Below, piece by piece: positions 34,708-44,819 of a DNA stretch of 64,000 nt; position 1 is the stretch's first letter, and every line of letters starts with the position of its first letter. Made by a program: the position numbers and the translations under genes. The stretch covers positions 85,549 to 149,548 of the forward strand of contig CALUOR010000001.1 in assembly GCA_944322285.1 (NCBI GenBank). Reading direction: 5' to 3'. This stretch comes from an uncultured Bacteroides sp. GTDB lineage: Bacteria; Bacteroidota; Bacteroidia; Bacteroidales; Bacteroidaceae. The notes under the pieces are model-generated. The model was not told where the DNA came from. It saw only the letters and a program-made list of their open reading frames with translations, and ran no database searches.

Positions 34708-37203
34708 ATGCTTGAACAAGACAGAATTATAAAAATCAACATCGAGGAGGAAATGAAGTCATCGTATATCGATTACTCTATGTCAGTAATCGTGGCACGT
34801 GCCCTTCCGGATGTAAGAGACGGCTTCAAGCCCGTACACCGCCGCATACTTTACGGCATGATGGGGCTGGGAAACACGTCTGACAAGCCTTATAAAAAAT
34901 CAGCCAGAGTCGTAGGTGAAGTGCTGGGTAAATACCATCCCCACGGCGACTCCTCCGTCTACGGCGCGCTGGTGCGTATGGCACAGCCTTGGGCCATGCG
35001 CTACATGCTGGTGGACGGACAGGGTAACTATGGTTCGGTGGATGGCGACAGCCCTGCGGCCATGCGTTACACCGAGTGCCGCCTGCGCAAGATAGGCGAG
35101 GACATGATGCAGGACATCGACAAGGAGACTGTGGACATGACGAACAACTTCGACGACACCCTGCAGGAGCCCACCGTGATGCCTACGCGCATCCCCAACC
35201 TGCTGGTGAACGGAGCTTCCGGCATCGCTGTCGGCATGGCCACCAACATGCCCACGCACAACCTGGCCGAGGTGATAGACGCCTGCGTGGCCTACATTGA
35301 CAACAACGACATCACCATCGAGGAGTTGATGGACTACGTCAAGGCTCCCGACTTCCCTACGGGGGGATATATATATGGTATGAGCGGCGTGCGCGAAGCA
35401 TACCTGACCGGAAGGGGCAGGGTAGTGATGCGCGCCAAGGCCGAGATTGAGACCGGTGCCACGCACGACAAAATCGTCGTAACCGAGATTCCCTACGGGG
35501 TGAACAAGGCCGAGCTCATCAAATACATAGCCGACCTGGCCAACGAAAAGAAAATAGAGGGCGTGACGAACGCCAACGACGAGTCCGACCGCGAAGGCAT
35601 GCGCATCGTCATCGACGTGAAGCGTGACGCCAACGCCAGTGTGGTATTGAACAAGCTTTACAAGCTGACCCAGCTGCAGACGTCGTTCAGCGTCAACAAC
35701 GTGGCCTTGGTACACGGACGCCCCCGTCTGCTCAACCTGAAGGACCTCATCCGTTACTTCGTGGAACACCGCCACGACGTGGTCATCCGCCGCACCCAGT
35801 TCGACCTGCGCAAGGCCAAGGAGCGCGCCCACATCCTGGAGGGTCTCATCATCGCTTCGGACAACATCGACGAAGTCATCCGCATCATCCGCGCCGCCAA
35901 GACCCCGAACGACGCCATCGCGGGACTGATGGAACGCTTCCAGCTGACCGAAATCCAGTCGCGCGCCATCGTGGAAATGCGCCTGCGCCAGCTGACGGGA
36001 CTCATGCAGGACCAGCTGCACGCCGAGTATGAGGAGATAAAGAAACAGATAGCCTACCTGGAAGAAATATTGGCCAACGACGACTTGTGCCGCAAGGTCA
36101 TCAAGGACGAACTGTTGGAAGTGAAGGAAAAATACGGCGACCCGCGCCGCTCGGAGATAGTCTACTCCTCCGAAGAGTTCAACCCCGAAGACTTCTACGC
36201 CGACGACGAGATGATTATCACCATCTCGCACATGGGCTACATCAAACGCACGCCCCTGAGCGAATTCCACGCGCAGAACCGGGGCGGGGTAGGCTCCAAA
36301 GGCTCGGACACGCGCGACCAGGACTTCGTAGAGCACATCTATCCCGCCACTATGCACAACACGCTGCTCTTCTTCACCCAGAAAGGCAAGTGCTACTGGC
36401 TGAAGGTGTACGAGATTCCCGAAGGCTCCAAGAACTCCAAGGGACGCGCCATACAGAACCTGCTGAACATCGACCCAGACGACGCCGTGAACGCCTACCT
36501 GCGCGTGAAGAACCTGAACGACGAGGAGTTCATCAACTCTCACTACGTGCTCTTCTGCACCAAGCAAGGCGTCATCAAGAAGACGTTGCTGGAACAATAT
36601 TCCCGCCCGCGCCAAAACGGCGTGAACGCCATCACCATCCGCGAGGACGACCGCGTCATCGAGGTGCGCATGACCAAGGGTGACAACGAAATCATCATAG
36701 CCAACCGCAACGGACGCGCCATCCGCTTCAACGAGAGCGCCGTGCGCGTCATGGGACGCACCGCCACGGGCGTGCGCGGTATGACCCTGGACGAGGACGG
36801 ACAGGACGAGGTAGTAGGCATGGTGTGCATCAAGGACCCCGAACGCGAGACCATTATGGTCGTTTCGGAGCAAGGCTACGGCAAGCGCTCGGACATCGAG
36901 GACTATCGCAAGACCAACCGCGGAGGTAAAGGCGTGAAGACCATGAACATCACCGAAAAGACCGGCAAACTGGTGGCCATCAAGACCGTGACGGACGACA
37001 ACGACCTGATGATTATCAACAAGTCGGGCATTACCATCCGCCTGCGCGTGGCCGACGTGCGCGTCATGGGGCGCGCCACTCAGGGTGTCCACCTGATAAA
37101 CCTTGAGAAGCGCAATGACGAGATAGGCTCCGTATGCAAGGTGAGCGCCGAGGGTGCGGAAGAGGCCGAAATAAGCGAAGAGAATATGAAACAAGACGAA
37201 TAG
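34708..37203 (+). CDS. gyrA: DNA gyrase subunit A
   Basis: 831 residues. The N-terminal breakage-reunion domain contains [20 protein letters not shown], the quinolone-region helix [19 protein letters not shown], and the active-site tyrosine Tyr121 in [10 protein letters not shown]. The C-terminal half holds six beta-propeller blades with the GyrA-box-like [10 protein letters not shown] stretch. At the position of E. coli Asp87 there is Gly86; the adjacent Ser82 equals E. coli Ser83. The short acidic tail ([19 protein letters not shown]) is typical. With GyrB it introduces negative supercoils. It is followed 42 bp later by a TPR gene that may be co-transcribed. Confidence 0.96.
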   Translation: MLEQDRIIKINIEEEMKSSYIDYSMSVIVARALPDVRDGFKPVHRRILYGMMGLGNTSDKPYKKSARVVGEVLGKYHPHGDSSVYGALVRMAQPWAMRYMLVDGQGNYGSVDGDSPAAMRYTECRLRKIGEDMMQDIDKETVDMTNNFDDTLQEPTVMPTRIPNLLVNGASGIAVGMATNMPTHNLAEVIDACVAYIDNNDITIEELMDYVKAPDFPTGGYIYGMSGVREAYLTGRGRVVMRAKAEIETGATHDKIVVTEIPYGVNKAELIKYIADLANEKKIEGVTNANDESDREGMRIVIDVKRDANASVVLNKLYKLTQLQTSFSVNNVALVHGRPRLLNLKDLIRYFVEHRHDVVIRRTQFDLRKAKERAHILEGLIIASDNIDEVIRIIRAAKTPNDAIAGLMERFQLTEIQSRAIVEMRLRQLTGLMQDQLHAEYEEIKKQIAYLEEILANDDLCRKVIKDELLEVKEKYGDPRRSEIVYSSEEFNPEDFYADDEMIITISHMGYIKRTPLSEFHAQNRGGVGSKGSDTRDQDFVEHIYPATMHNTLLFFTQKGKCYWLKVYEIPEGSKNSKGRAIQNLLNIDPDDAVNAYLRVKNLNDEEFINSHYVLFCTKQGVIKKTLLEQYSRPRQNGVNAITIREDDRVIEVRMTKGDNEIIIANRNGRAIRFNESAVRVMGRTATGVRGMTLDEDGQDEVVGMVCIKDPERETIMVVSEQGYGKRSDIEDYRKTNRGGKGVKTMNITEKTGKLVAIKTVTDDNDLMIINKSGITIRLRVADVRVMGRATQGVHLINLEKRNDEIGSVCKVSAEGAEEAEISEENMKQDE

Positions 37204-37245
37204 ACGAAATGAGATAAATGTTAATTTAAAAATTTTTCTACAATC

Positions 37246-38520
37246 ATGAAAAAGGTATTATTTGTAGCGGCTTTGCTGATGGGAGCGACCAGCCTGACTT
37301 TCGCTCAAGAGAAAGCCGTAAAAGAAGCCAAAAAAATCGCCAACGGCACAAATCCCGATTTCGCCAAGGCGGAAGAACTGATTAACCAAGCCCTAGTTAA
37401 TCCTGAGACCAAAGACCTGGCCGAGACATGGGACGTGGCCGGTTTTATCCAACGCAGAAGAAGCGAGGAGGAGATGAAGAACGCCTACCTGCGCAAGCCC
37501 TATGACACCCTGCAGGTGTATAACAGCGCGCTGAACATGTGCCGTTACTACTTCAAGTGCGACGAGCTGGCCCAAATCCCCAACGAAAAGGGTAAGATTA
37601 AGAACAAATACCGCAAGAGCAACGCCGCCACGATGCTGAACGAGCGCGGAAATCTTATCAACGGTGGTATTCAATATTATAACACTTATTTGGGTTCACA
37701 AAGCAAAGAAGATGGACAAAAGGCACTTGATTTCTTCGGAACATACGTAGACTTTGCCAACCATCCGATGTTTGAGAAGGAAAACCTGCTCCAGACCGAC
37801 ACCATCCTGCCTACCATCGCTTACTACGCAAGCATGGTGGCTACCCGCTTGGAAGACTATCCCAGCGTGTTGAAGTATGCACCTTATGCAAAGGATGACA
37901 AGGAAGTAGGTAAATTCGCCATGGAGTTGGAGTCTACAGCCTTGAAAGCTGAAGGTGATACTGCCAAGTGGATTGCATCGCTTCAGGAAGGTATCCAAAA
38001 ATATCCCGACCATCAATTCTTCTTCGGAAACTTGATAGATTACTATAGCAATAGCAATAAGTACGATGAAGCCTTGAAATTTGCCGACAACATGTTGGCT
38101 AAAGACCCCAACAACACATTCTATTTGTATGTAAAAGGTTATCTGTATCACAACATGTACACCGTGTTGAGAGAGAAAGATGCCGCACAAGCCGCTGAAG
38201 CTTTGAACAAGGCCATTGAATTCTATCAGAAGACTACAGAGATTGATCCTAGCTATGCCGAAGCTTATTCTAACTTAGGCTTGGTATATTGCCTCCAAGC
38301 GCAAGACTTCTCGGAAAAAGCTACTACAGACGTAAACGATCCGAAATACCAGCAAGACCAAGCTGCTTTGAAAGTGTTCTACGAAAAGGCAAGACCTTGC
38401 TACGAGAAGGCACGCCAGCTCCAGCCCGAAAAGAAAGAGCTTTGGCTGAATGGTCTGTATCGCGTATACTACAACTTGCAGATGGGGCCCGAATTTGAAG
38501 AAATCGAGAGCCTGATGTAA
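37246..38520 (+). CDS. exported TPR-repeat protein
   Basis: 424 residues beginning with a signal peptide (MKKVLFVAALLMGATSLTFAQ). At least two clear TPR units lie at the C-terminal side, near residues 265-300 (YDEALKFADNMLAKDPNNTFYLYVKGYLY) and 320-350 (ALNKAIEFYQKTTEIDPSYAEAYSNLGLVY); a third closes the protein. The N-terminal half is helical and TPR-like but more divergent. It is probably periplasmic and makes protein contacts; no partner can be named. Conserved next to gyrA in Bacteroides as far as I recall. A strong terminator follows. Confidence 0.8.
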   Translation: MKKVLFVAALLMGATSLTFAQEKAVKEAKKIANGTNPDFAKAEELINQALVNPETKDLAETWDVAGFIQRRRSEEEMKNAYLRKPYDTLQVYNSALNMCRYYFKCDELAQIPNEKGKIKNKYRKSNAATMLNERGNLINGGIQYYNTYLGSQSKEDGQKALDFFGTYVDFANHPMFEKENLLQTDTILPTIAYYASMVATRLEDYPSVLKYAPYAKDDKEVGKFAMELESTALKAEGDTAKWIASLQEGIQKYPDHQFFFGNLIDYYSNSNKYDEALKFADNMLAKDPNNTFYLYVKGYLYHNMYTVLREKDAAQAAEALNKAIEFYQKTTEIDPSYAEAYSNLGLVYCLQAQDFSEKATTDVNDPKYQQDQAALKVFYEKARPCYEKARQLQPEKKELWLNGLYRVYYNLQMGPEFEEIESLM

Positions 38521-38571
38521 TTTGGGAAATCCGCCCCTAATGAAGGGCCTAATATGTTTTTTTGTTCATGT

Positions 38572-38607
38572 AACACTCCTAAGAAGTGATTTCTTGGGAG
38601 TGTTTTT
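38572..38607 (+). terminator. terminator after the TPR gene
   Basis: AACACTCCTAAGAA and TTTCTTGGGAGTGTT form a long stem with a GTGA loop and a T-run. Confidence 0.9.
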
Positions 38608-38757
38608 TGTGTCATTTGTACAAGACACGATCCCGCTTACAGTTCTAACAAATGGCAATTACAAAAATAGAAAGTAAAAAGTTTGCATTTATCTGAATTA
38701 TTGCTTAAGTTTATCCCCGAATAATAGCAAAATAACAGATTACTAACCATTAAATTG

Positions 38758-39027
38758 ATGAATATGAGGACTATAACATTCAATGAACTACGTAAAATCA
38801 AAGATTCTTTGCCCACGGGGAGCATGCATCGGATAGCCGACGAGTTGGGCCTGAGCGTAGATACCGTCCGCAACTTCTTCGGAGGACATAATTTTAAGGA
38901 AGGCGAAAGCGTGGGCATCCACTTGGAGCCGGGACCTGATGGCGGCCTGGTGATGCTGGATGACACGACGGTGCTCGACAGAGCCTTGCAGATATTGGAC
39001 GAAGTAGCCAACGAGAACAAAGATTAA
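38758..39027 (+). CDS. small helix-turn-helix DNA-binding protein
   Basis: 89 residues from the ATG at 38758 (a second ATG two codons later is also possible; a TTG directly upstream is less likely). A helix-turn-helix is visible at about residues 22-42: MHRIADELGLSVDTVRNFFGG. The C-terminal part (HLEPGPDGGLVMLDDTTVLDRALQILDEV) resembles small Bacteroidales regulators found near stationary or stress genes, but I cannot name the family. No coiled coil or membrane segment. It stands alone between two terminators, so it is monocistronic. Confidence 0.7.
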   Translation: MNMRTITFNELRKIKDSLPTGSMHRIADELGLSVDTVRNFFGGHNFKEGESVGIHLEPGPDGGLVMLDDTTVLDRALQILDEVANENKD

Positions 39028-39048
39028 AGCCGGACTTTTTATCAATAC

Positions 39049-39099
39049 ATGGGATTGCATCGATGATTATTCGTTATTCGATGCAATCCCATATTTTTT
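39049..39099 (+). terminator. perfect long-stem terminator
   Basis: ATGGGATTGCATCGA (39049-39063) and TCGATGCAATCCCAT (39078-39092) pair at all 15 positions around a 14-nt loop, followed by ATTTTTT. Confidence 0.9.
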
Positions 39100-39223
39100 A
39101 TAGGTTCGCAAAAGAAAAAATAATCACGATTATGTTTAGTATTAGAGAGTGGAAATCATTTCTCCGCTGCTCTCCATCGCATTCACCCCCTTTTTTTATT
39201 AATGAATACCCGCAAAATGCCAA

Positions 39224-39262
39224 GAAAAAAGGGAGAAAAAGTATCGGCTTCTTACTCCCTTT
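39224..39262 (-). terminator. bat operon terminator
   Basis: On the minus strand AAAGGGAG-TAAGAAG and CTTTTT-CTCCCTTT pair, followed by TTTTC. Confidence 0.75.
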
Positions 39263-39335
39263 AACTCTATGAAATAACTCCTTATTAATTTCTTATTGGT
39301 AAAATGCGAGCATTCATATTCTATTAAATGTCTTT

Positions 39336-40169
39336 CTAAATCACCTCGATATCCGAAGCCGGCACCCAACCGACTTTTCCATCCTCCAAACTGATTTCCT
39401 TCCACTCGCGCATGGTGTTGTCCTTTATCTCCACCTTGCGCCCTTCGTGCAACACGAACAGGCTCGTTCCGCTTTCGCTGGGCGTGCTCCGTACGGTGAC
39501 GCTCGGCGCCAGGATTATGGCCTTATTCCGTTGCGTCAGTTCGCTTTTTTGCTGGGCGGCAAATACATTGCACAGGACGGTAAACGCGAGGCATACAAGG
39601 CCGCAGATGAAGCCTGTCTTCTTCAATCGCATCTTCTTAGAAAAGAAAAACAAGGCCGACGAAGCTAGCAAAAGCAGGAAAAAGACGATGCCATACTTGG
39701 CCCACGCATCCACACTCAGGCAATTAATCAAAGATTTTGTCCATGTCACGAAGAATATCTCCGGTATGGGTGTCACCTTGTCTATCGTTTTGGCTTGCGC
39801 TACTTCCAGGTTCGCGCGGATGTCCGTATTTCCCGGGGAAAGCAGTAAGGCGCGCTCGTAATTCAGGATGGCGCGGGCTATGTCCCCACTCTTATAATAG
39901 CTGTTTCCCAGGTTGTAATAGATTTCCGGGGCTTCTCCGTTCTGCAACAAGGCCTCGTAGATTTGGATGGCCGCGGCAAAATCATTGCGCATGTAGGCAC
40001 TGTCCCCTTCCGCCTTGGTCACGTTACTCATCTGCTTGGAGGCCGAGAATTCGGCGCGCGTATGGGCTATGCTGTCCGCTCCTCCCGCCATGTTTCGCTG
40101 GGTATCTCCTTGCCCGTATGTGAGGAAGGAAATCATCAGAGCAAGCGCGAAAAATACAATCTTTTTCAT
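39336..40169 (-). CDS. batE: BatE, TPR and SH3-like protein
   Basis: 277 residues. A signal peptide or N-terminal anchor (MKKIVFFALALMISFLTYG) is followed by TPR units at about residues 55-120 (YYNLGNSYYKSGDIARAILNYERALLLSPGN). Two membrane helices follow around residues 155-205, and a C-terminal bacterial SH3 domain (APSVTVRSTPSESGTSLFVLHEG) ends in VGWVPASDIEVI. This is the layout of BatE, last gene of the Bat operon. It may bind cell-wall or protein ligands in the periplasm. It follows batD with a 16-bp gap; the operon terminator is 75 bp downstream. Confidence 0.88.
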   Translation of the reverse strand: MKKIVFFALALMISFLTYGQGDTQRNMAGGADSIAHTRAEFSASKQMSNVTKAEGDSAYMRNDFAAAIQIYEALLQNGEAPEIYYNLGNSYYKSGDIARAILNYERALLLSPGNTDIRANLEVAQAKTIDKVTPIPEIFFVTWTKSLINCLSVDAWAKYGIVFFLLLLASSALFFFSKKMRLKKTGFICGLVCLAFTVLCNVFAAQQKSELTQRNKAIILAPSVTVRSTPSESGTSLFVLHEGRKVEIKDNTMREWKEISLEDGKVGWVPASDIEVI

Positions 40170-40185
40170 TCTATCTATCTCTTTT

Positions 40186-42000
40186 TTAATGCTTTATAGA
40201 ATTTTCCATCTTACTAATCACTTCGAACGAGGCTTTATATACCTGGTCCATCGCTTGGTTGGGGTCACCTGGGGCAAAACGGGCGAACTCGCATTGGTTC
40301 AACGCGTCGAGGAACTCTTTTATCAACTCGGCTTGCACGCCTACCTTCTGCAATTCCTCCTCGATATTGTCCTTGGACAAGCGCGATACGGGGATGTTCA
40401 GCTTATCGCTGATATAGCCCCACAAGGCTTTCAGCACTTCGTCATAGAAGGTGTCTTTCTGATTGGAAGCCAATAGTTTGCCCGCCAGTTTCATGCGTTT
40501 CACGGCCACTTTGTTCGCTTTCTTGGTGCGCACCCTGGCCACGTTAGCGTTGGCTGCTATCTGCTTACGGTAGACGGTGAAGAACACAATGAACAGGATG
40601 CCCGGTATCAGGTAGAACAACCAATAGCCCATGGAGCCGAAGAAGAACACACCCTTGGGCGAAAGCGTCACTTCGTTTTGTTTGATGAAGCGGATGTCCT
40701 CGTTCAAGATTTTCAAGTCCTCCTTGTTGGTGAAGTTGGCGATGGTTTGCGTAGCGTCTCCCTCGCCTTTCTCTACCTGTACGACGTATTCTTCCGTGCT
40801 CAGCGTCTTGTAGGACTGCGTTTTAATGTCGAAATAGCTGAATTGAACGGGCGGAATCTTATACGTGCCCGCATTGCGAGGAATGGCCAGATATTCTATC
40901 ACCTTATTGCCCGACAAGCCCGAACTGGTCAGGCGGAACTGGTTGTCCACCTTGGGGTCATAGACTTCGAAGTCCTCGGGGAATTTGATTTCAGGCTCGG
41001 AAACCAGTTTTAAATTTCCGGTGCCGGAGATGACCGCTTTTACGGTGATGGCGTCATTCGTCTTGACCTGCGTGCTATTGATGGACGAGGAAATGTTGAA
41101 CGTTCCCACTCCCCCGCTGAATCCGGCCGGTTTGCCCGAAGGCAATGCTTTCACGTCAATGGTCAGCTTGGGTGTATTCAGCACTTTCTTCACCTGGAAG
41201 CTATTGGCGCCTCCGTTGAAGAAGGCTTCGAAGGGGTCGTCCACTTCCTGAACGACATTGACCGAGGCGTCAAAGCGTGCCGGGTCTATGGTCAGCTTCC
41301 CGGCTTGTTGGGGGAAGAGAACGAACTGGCGGAAGATGGTGGAGTGATAATTGCGCCCCTTATAGTGCTCCAGCCCCCATCGGCGGTTGGTGGGAAGTTC
41401 TACTTCCTGCGAATGGAAACCTTTGAAATCGGGCAACTTGACGTTGTCGAATCCACGCAAATCCACCACGGTGTAAATCTTGTAGGTCAGAAGAAACGCC
41501 TCTTGCTCGTACACGTTGGTCTTGCTCAGTGTAGAGGTGATGAACAAGTCGCTATTCGATATGGAGGTGCCCGACCTTCCCGGAACATTGCCTTGGCCTC
41601 CTCCAGAGTTTGTGCTCGTCTTGTCTTCGGGGAGCACTTTTATCTTCACCGAGTTGGAAATCATCTGATTTCCTTTAGCCGATAATGTGGCGCCGGGTAT
41701 GGTGTACTCGCCTTCTTTCGTGGCCATTAGAATGTAGGTAAACGTGATGGACTCCGACCTGTTTCCGTTGATGATGTTCACACTGGTGGAGCGGCTTGGC
41801 CCCATCAGCACGTCGAATCCCTGAATGGAAGGCGCACGGAAGTCCTTGACATTCCGTGTGTTTACGGTGTAAGACAATCTGAACTGGTCGCCTACGGCCA
41901 CGGCATCGGGCGCCGAAGCCGTAAAGGTCACTTCGTCATCGGCCCAAACGTTCAGCATCGTGGCAAATAGCGCCATCCATAAGAAAACAATTTTCCTCAT
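40186..42000 (-). CDS. batD: BatD, exported protein with oxygen-tolerance domain
   Basis: 604 residues with signal peptide (MRKIVFLWMALFATMLNVWA). Beta-rich repeats of the BatD family fill about residues 20-430 (VAVGDQFRLSYTVNTRNVKDFRAP; TEQEAFLLTYKIYT-like). A membrane helix (FGSMGYWLFYLIPGILFIVFF) lies near residue 460, and the C-terminal ~100 residues form a cytoplasmic helical domain. In Bacteroides fragilis the bat genes support aerotolerance. The protein lies between batC and batE; its start is 30 bp beyond the batC stop. Confidence 0.9.
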   Translation of the reverse strand: MRKIVFLWMALFATMLNVWADDEVTFTASAPDAVAVGDQFRLSYTVNTRNVKDFRAPSIQGFDVLMGPSRSTSVNIINGNRSESITFTYILMATKEGEYTIPGATLSAKGNQMISNSVKIKVLPEDKTSTNSGGGQGNVPGRSGTSISNSDLFITSTLSKTNVYEQEAFLLTYKIYTVVDLRGFDNVKLPDFKGFHSQEVELPTNRRWGLEHYKGRNYHSTIFRQFVLFPQQAGKLTIDPARFDASVNVVQEVDDPFEAFFNGGANSFQVKKVLNTPKLTIDVKALPSGKPAGFSGGVGTFNISSSINSTQVKTNDAITVKAVISGTGNLKLVSEPEIKFPEDFEVYDPKVDNQFRLTSSGLSGNKVIEYLAIPRNAGTYKIPPVQFSYFDIKTQSYKTLSTEEYVVQVEKGEGDATQTIANFTNKEDLKILNEDIRFIKQNEVTLSPKGVFFFGSMGYWLFYLIPGILFIVFFTVYRKQIAANANVARVRTKKANKVAVKRMKLAGKLLASNQKDTFYDEVLKALWGYISDKLNIPVSRLSKDNIEEELQKVGVQAELIKEFLDALNQCEFARFAPGDPNQAMDQVYKASFEVISKMENSIKH

Positions 42001-42029
42001 ATATTTTTACTTCATTATTATTATCGTGT

Positions 42030-42737
42030 TTACCAATCTTTCTCCAACCGACCTCCTTGGATGATCTGTTGTTGCTTTTTCACTTTGTCCTGTACGTCTT
42101 TTTCGTCCTGCATCACCGAGTTCAGCAATTGCTCCGCGTTTTCCTTGGACATTTGATTCTTATCCTGTTGTTGGTTTTGCGGGGGTTGTTGTTGCTGGTC
42201 TTGGTTTTGGTCTTGTTGTTGGTCTTTCTTTTGTTCCTCTTGTTTTTGTTCCTGGTTCTGGTTTTGTTGTTGGTCTTGGTTTTGCTGGTTTTGTTGTTGG
42301 TCCTTCAGCATCTTCTGTGCCAAAGCCAGGTTATAACGCGTCTCGTCATCTTTGGGGTTGTTGCGCAAAGATTCCTTGTAGGCTTCCACGGCCTTGGCGT
42401 AGTCCTTTTGCGATTGAAAGATGACGCCCATGTTGTGGAATATCTGCGCCAAGTTATTCTTGTCCTTCTCCACCCGGCTGGCGGCCACGTATTGCTCCAT
42501 GGCTTCCTGCACCTTGTTTTGTTGCAGGAGGGTGTTGCCCAGGTTGAACATGGACACGGTAGATTGGGGATTCACTTCCAACGCCTTACGGTAGTTCACC
42601 TCCGCGTCCACGTACACGCTATCTTTATACAAGCGGTTTCCTTTGCGTATCAGGCCGCGCTCCTCTTTCTGGGCGTAGACGGAAGTCACAAGCCCCAGGA
42701 GCAGGAATATGCCTATGTATCTTTTATACCACATCAT
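42030..42737 (-). CDS. batC: BatC, TPR protein with Gln-rich tail
   Basis: I take the ATG at 42737 (MMWYKRYIGIFLLLGLV, signal or anchor helix) rather than one seven codons upstream; both overlap the end of batB. About 235 residues. TPR units lie near residues 40-70 and 95-130 (HNMGVIFQSQKDYAKAVEAYKESLRNNP). From about residue 148 to 200 almost every residue is Gln, Asn, Asp or Lys, with long runs of QQQ and QNQ. The C-terminus returns to mixed sequence (LLNSVMQDEKDVQDKVKKQQ). The low-complexity tail is common in BatC proteins but unusually long by eye. It probably scaffolds the Bat proteins at the membrane. Confidence 0.88.
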   Translation of the reverse strand: MMWYKRYIGIFLLLGLVTSVYAQKEERGLIRKGNRLYKDSVYVDAEVNYRKALEVNPQSTVSMFNLGNTLLQQNKVQEAMEQYVAASRVEKDKNNLAQIFHNMGVIFQSQKDYAKAVEAYKESLRNNPKDDETRYNLALAQKMLKDQQQNQQNQDQQQNQNQEQKQEEQKKDQQQDQNQDQQQQPPQNQQQDKNQMSKENAEQLLNSVMQDEKDVQDKVKKQQQIIQGGRLEKDW

Positions 42738-43782
42738 TGCCTGTTCTGTTATTAGCATTTTTGTTCGAAAATAAATGGAAATTACGGAAGAGCGGATTCT
42801 TTCGCTCCAGTATCAGCATCTCGGCCAGCAGAAGGATGAGGATAATCCACGTCACGGCTTGGAATTGCTCGTTGAACTCGGTGTAGACCTGTGTCTCCAC
42901 GTCGGCCTTGGCCATTTTGTCTATCTCTTTCGTGATGGCCCGCTGGGCATTGTTCGAGTTGTCCACGCGTACATAGATGCCGTTTCCGGTCTTGGCCACT
43001 TCCTGGCACATCTGTTCGTTCAGGCGGGTGACGATGACATTTCCGTCCCTGTCCTTGCGATAATCGTTGGTGCCCTCCACGGGGATGGGAGCGCCGTCGG
43101 GCATGCCCACGCCCAACACGTTCACCTGGATGCCTTTCTCGGAGGCGTTTTTTGCGGCCTCTATGGCTCCGCCTTCGTGGTTTTCGCCATCGGTTATGAG
43201 GATGATGGTACGTCCCACGCCTTCTTGCGGGGTAAAGCTACGGATGCCCAGGTTGAGGGCGGCTCCGATGGCCGTGCCTTGCTTGGAGATGAGGGAGGGG
43301 TCGATGGTTTCCAAAAACATCTTGGCGGAGATGTAATCGCTTGTGATGGGGAGCTGGGTGAAGGCGTCGCCCGCAAAGACTATCATGCCCACCTTGTCGT
43401 TCTCCATCCGATCCACCAATTGGGCCACCAGCCTTTTGGCCTTTTCCAAGCGGCTGGGCTTCACGTCCTCGGCCAACATGGAGTTCGATATGTCCAGCGC
43501 GATGATGACTTCTACGCCCTGGCGTTTCACGGTCTCCAGCTTGGAGCCGAATTGGGGACGGGCCAAAAGGACGGAGAAAAGCCCTATGGCCGCCCACACG
43601 AGCCAAAACTTCACGTCGGGCCGATACTTGGAGACGTCCGGCATCAATTGGGCCATCAGTTCGGGGTCGCCAAACCTTCGGATGGCCTTGCGCCTGCGGT
43701 AGTTGGAATACAAATAGAATGCGGCCAACACCGGGAGCAATATCAATAGGTATAAATAGGCAGGTTCTTCAAATCGAAACAT
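42724..43782 (-). CDS. batB: BatB, von Willebrand factor A membrane protein
   Basis: 352 residues. Two N-terminal membrane helices flank a short basic loop (about residues 10-28 and 55-75), then a VWA domain from about residue 90 with the metal site DISNSMLAEDVKPSRLE (DxSxS) and later TDGENHEGG. A C-terminal helix (WIILILLLAEMLILE) completes the pattern. It is a paralogue of BatA just upstream. VWA domains bind partner proteins through a Mg2+ site. In the Bat system it is expected to face the periplasm. Its end overlaps the start of batC by 14 bp. Confidence 0.92.
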   Translation of the reverse strand: MFRFEEPAYLYLLILLPVLAAFYLYSNYRRRKAIRRFGDPELMAQLMPDVSKYRPDVKFWLVWAAIGLFSVLLARPQFGSKLETVKRQGVEVIIALDISNSMLAEDVKPSRLEKAKRLVAQLVDRMENDKVGMIVFAGDAFTQLPITSDYISAKMFLETIDPSLISKQGTAIGAALNLGIRSFTPQEGVGRTIILITDGENHEGGAIEAAKNASEKGIQVNVLGVGMPDGAPIPVEGTNDYRKDRDGNVIVTRLNEQMCQEVAKTGNGIYVRVDNSNNAQRAITKEIDKMAKADVETQVYTEFNEQFQAVTWIILILLLAEMLILERKNPLFRNFHLFSNKNANNRTGNDVV

Positions 43783-43817
43783 ATTTCATTCTTCCTTAAT
43801 TCTTCAATCTTCATTTC

Positions 43818-44801
43818 TTAGGGTATTTTCTTCAACACCGAGTTGCGCAGCAGGACTTCGAGCAACACGCAGAGGAAAGCCGCCAGCGCAAACCAGCGAT
43901 ATTCTTCCTCGCGCTTGCTGAACTCTTTCACGCTCAGCTTGGTTTTCTCCAGCTTGTCTATCTCCTCGTACACTTCTTTTAACTTTGAGTTGCTCGTGGC
44001 GCGGAAGTAATTGCCTTCCGTGATGCCGGCTATCTGGGTCAGTGTCTTTTCGTCTATCTCCACGGGGATGTTGACATATTGCACGGTGCCGCCCACGGGG
44101 TATGGATAGGGAGCCGTTCCGTTGGTGCCCACGCCGATGGTATAGACGCGGATGCCGAAGCTCTTGGCTATCTCGGCCGCAGTGAGGGGGGATATGTCGC
44201 CCCGGTTGTTCGTACCGTCCGTCAGGAGGATAATGACCTTCGACTTTGCCTTGCTGTCCTTCAGGCGGGTCACGGCGTTGGCTATGCCCATGCCCACGGC
44301 CGTACCGTCCTCTATGAGGCCGCATTTTATTTCCTTAATGAGGTTCAGCAGCACGGCATGGTCCACAGTCAGGGGGCATTGCGTGAAGCTCTCGCCCGCA
44401 AAGAGGGTGATGCCGATGTTGTCGTTGGGGCGTCCTGCCACAAACTGGGAGGCCACTTCCTTGGCGGCTTCTAGACGGTTTGGCTTCAGGTCCTCGGCCA
44501 GCATACTGGTGGACACGTCGATGGCCATCATGATGTCGATGCCTTCTATCTCGCTATTTTGCCAGCTGTCCGTGGTTTGCGGGCGTGCCAGCACCAAGAT
44601 GATTAGCGCCAAGGCGATGACGCGCAACGCGAAGGGCACGTGCAGCAAATAATTCTTGTAGCTGCGTGGCGTGTGGGCATAGACGCGGGCGTCGGAAATT
44701 TGGAGCGTGGCTTCGGTCTTCCGGCGCTTCATAACATACCACACAACGTAGGGTATCAGCAACAGGAGTAAAAACAGATATTCAATATTCGCAAAAACCA
44801 T
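43818..44801 (-). CDS. batA: BatA, von Willebrand factor A membrane protein
   Basis: 327 residues with the same architecture as BatB: two N-terminal membrane helices, VWA domain with DVSTSMLAEDLKPNRLE (DxSxS metal site, about residues 93-97) and LTDGTNNRGD, and a C-terminal helix. The two paralogues are adjacent and probably arose by duplication. It follows the preceding gene by 18 bp and precedes batB by 35 bp. Confidence 0.93.
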   Translation of the reverse strand: MVFANIEYLFLLLLLIPYVVWYVMKRRKTEATLQISDARVYAHTPRSYKNYLLHVPFALRVIALALIILVLARPQTTDSWQNSEIEGIDIMMAIDVSTSMLAEDLKPNRLEAAKEVASQFVAGRPNDNIGITLFAGESFTQCPLTVDHAVLLNLIKEIKCGLIEDGTAVGMGIANAVTRLKDSKAKSKVIILLTDGTNNRGDISPLTAAEIAKSFGIRVYTIGVGTNGTAPYPYPVGGTVQYVNIPVEIDEKTLTQIAGITEGNYFRATSNSKLKEVYEEIDKLEKTKLSVKEFSKREEEYRWFALAAFLCVLLEVLLRNSVLKKIP

Positions 44802-44819
44802 TGTCTTTCCTCCTTCTTT

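Noticed and set aside
34900-37194. Minus-strand open frame of more than 750 codons opposite gyrA
   Set aside because: It is the mirror of a highly biased coding sequence; its protein is a shadow rich in His and Val without domain features.
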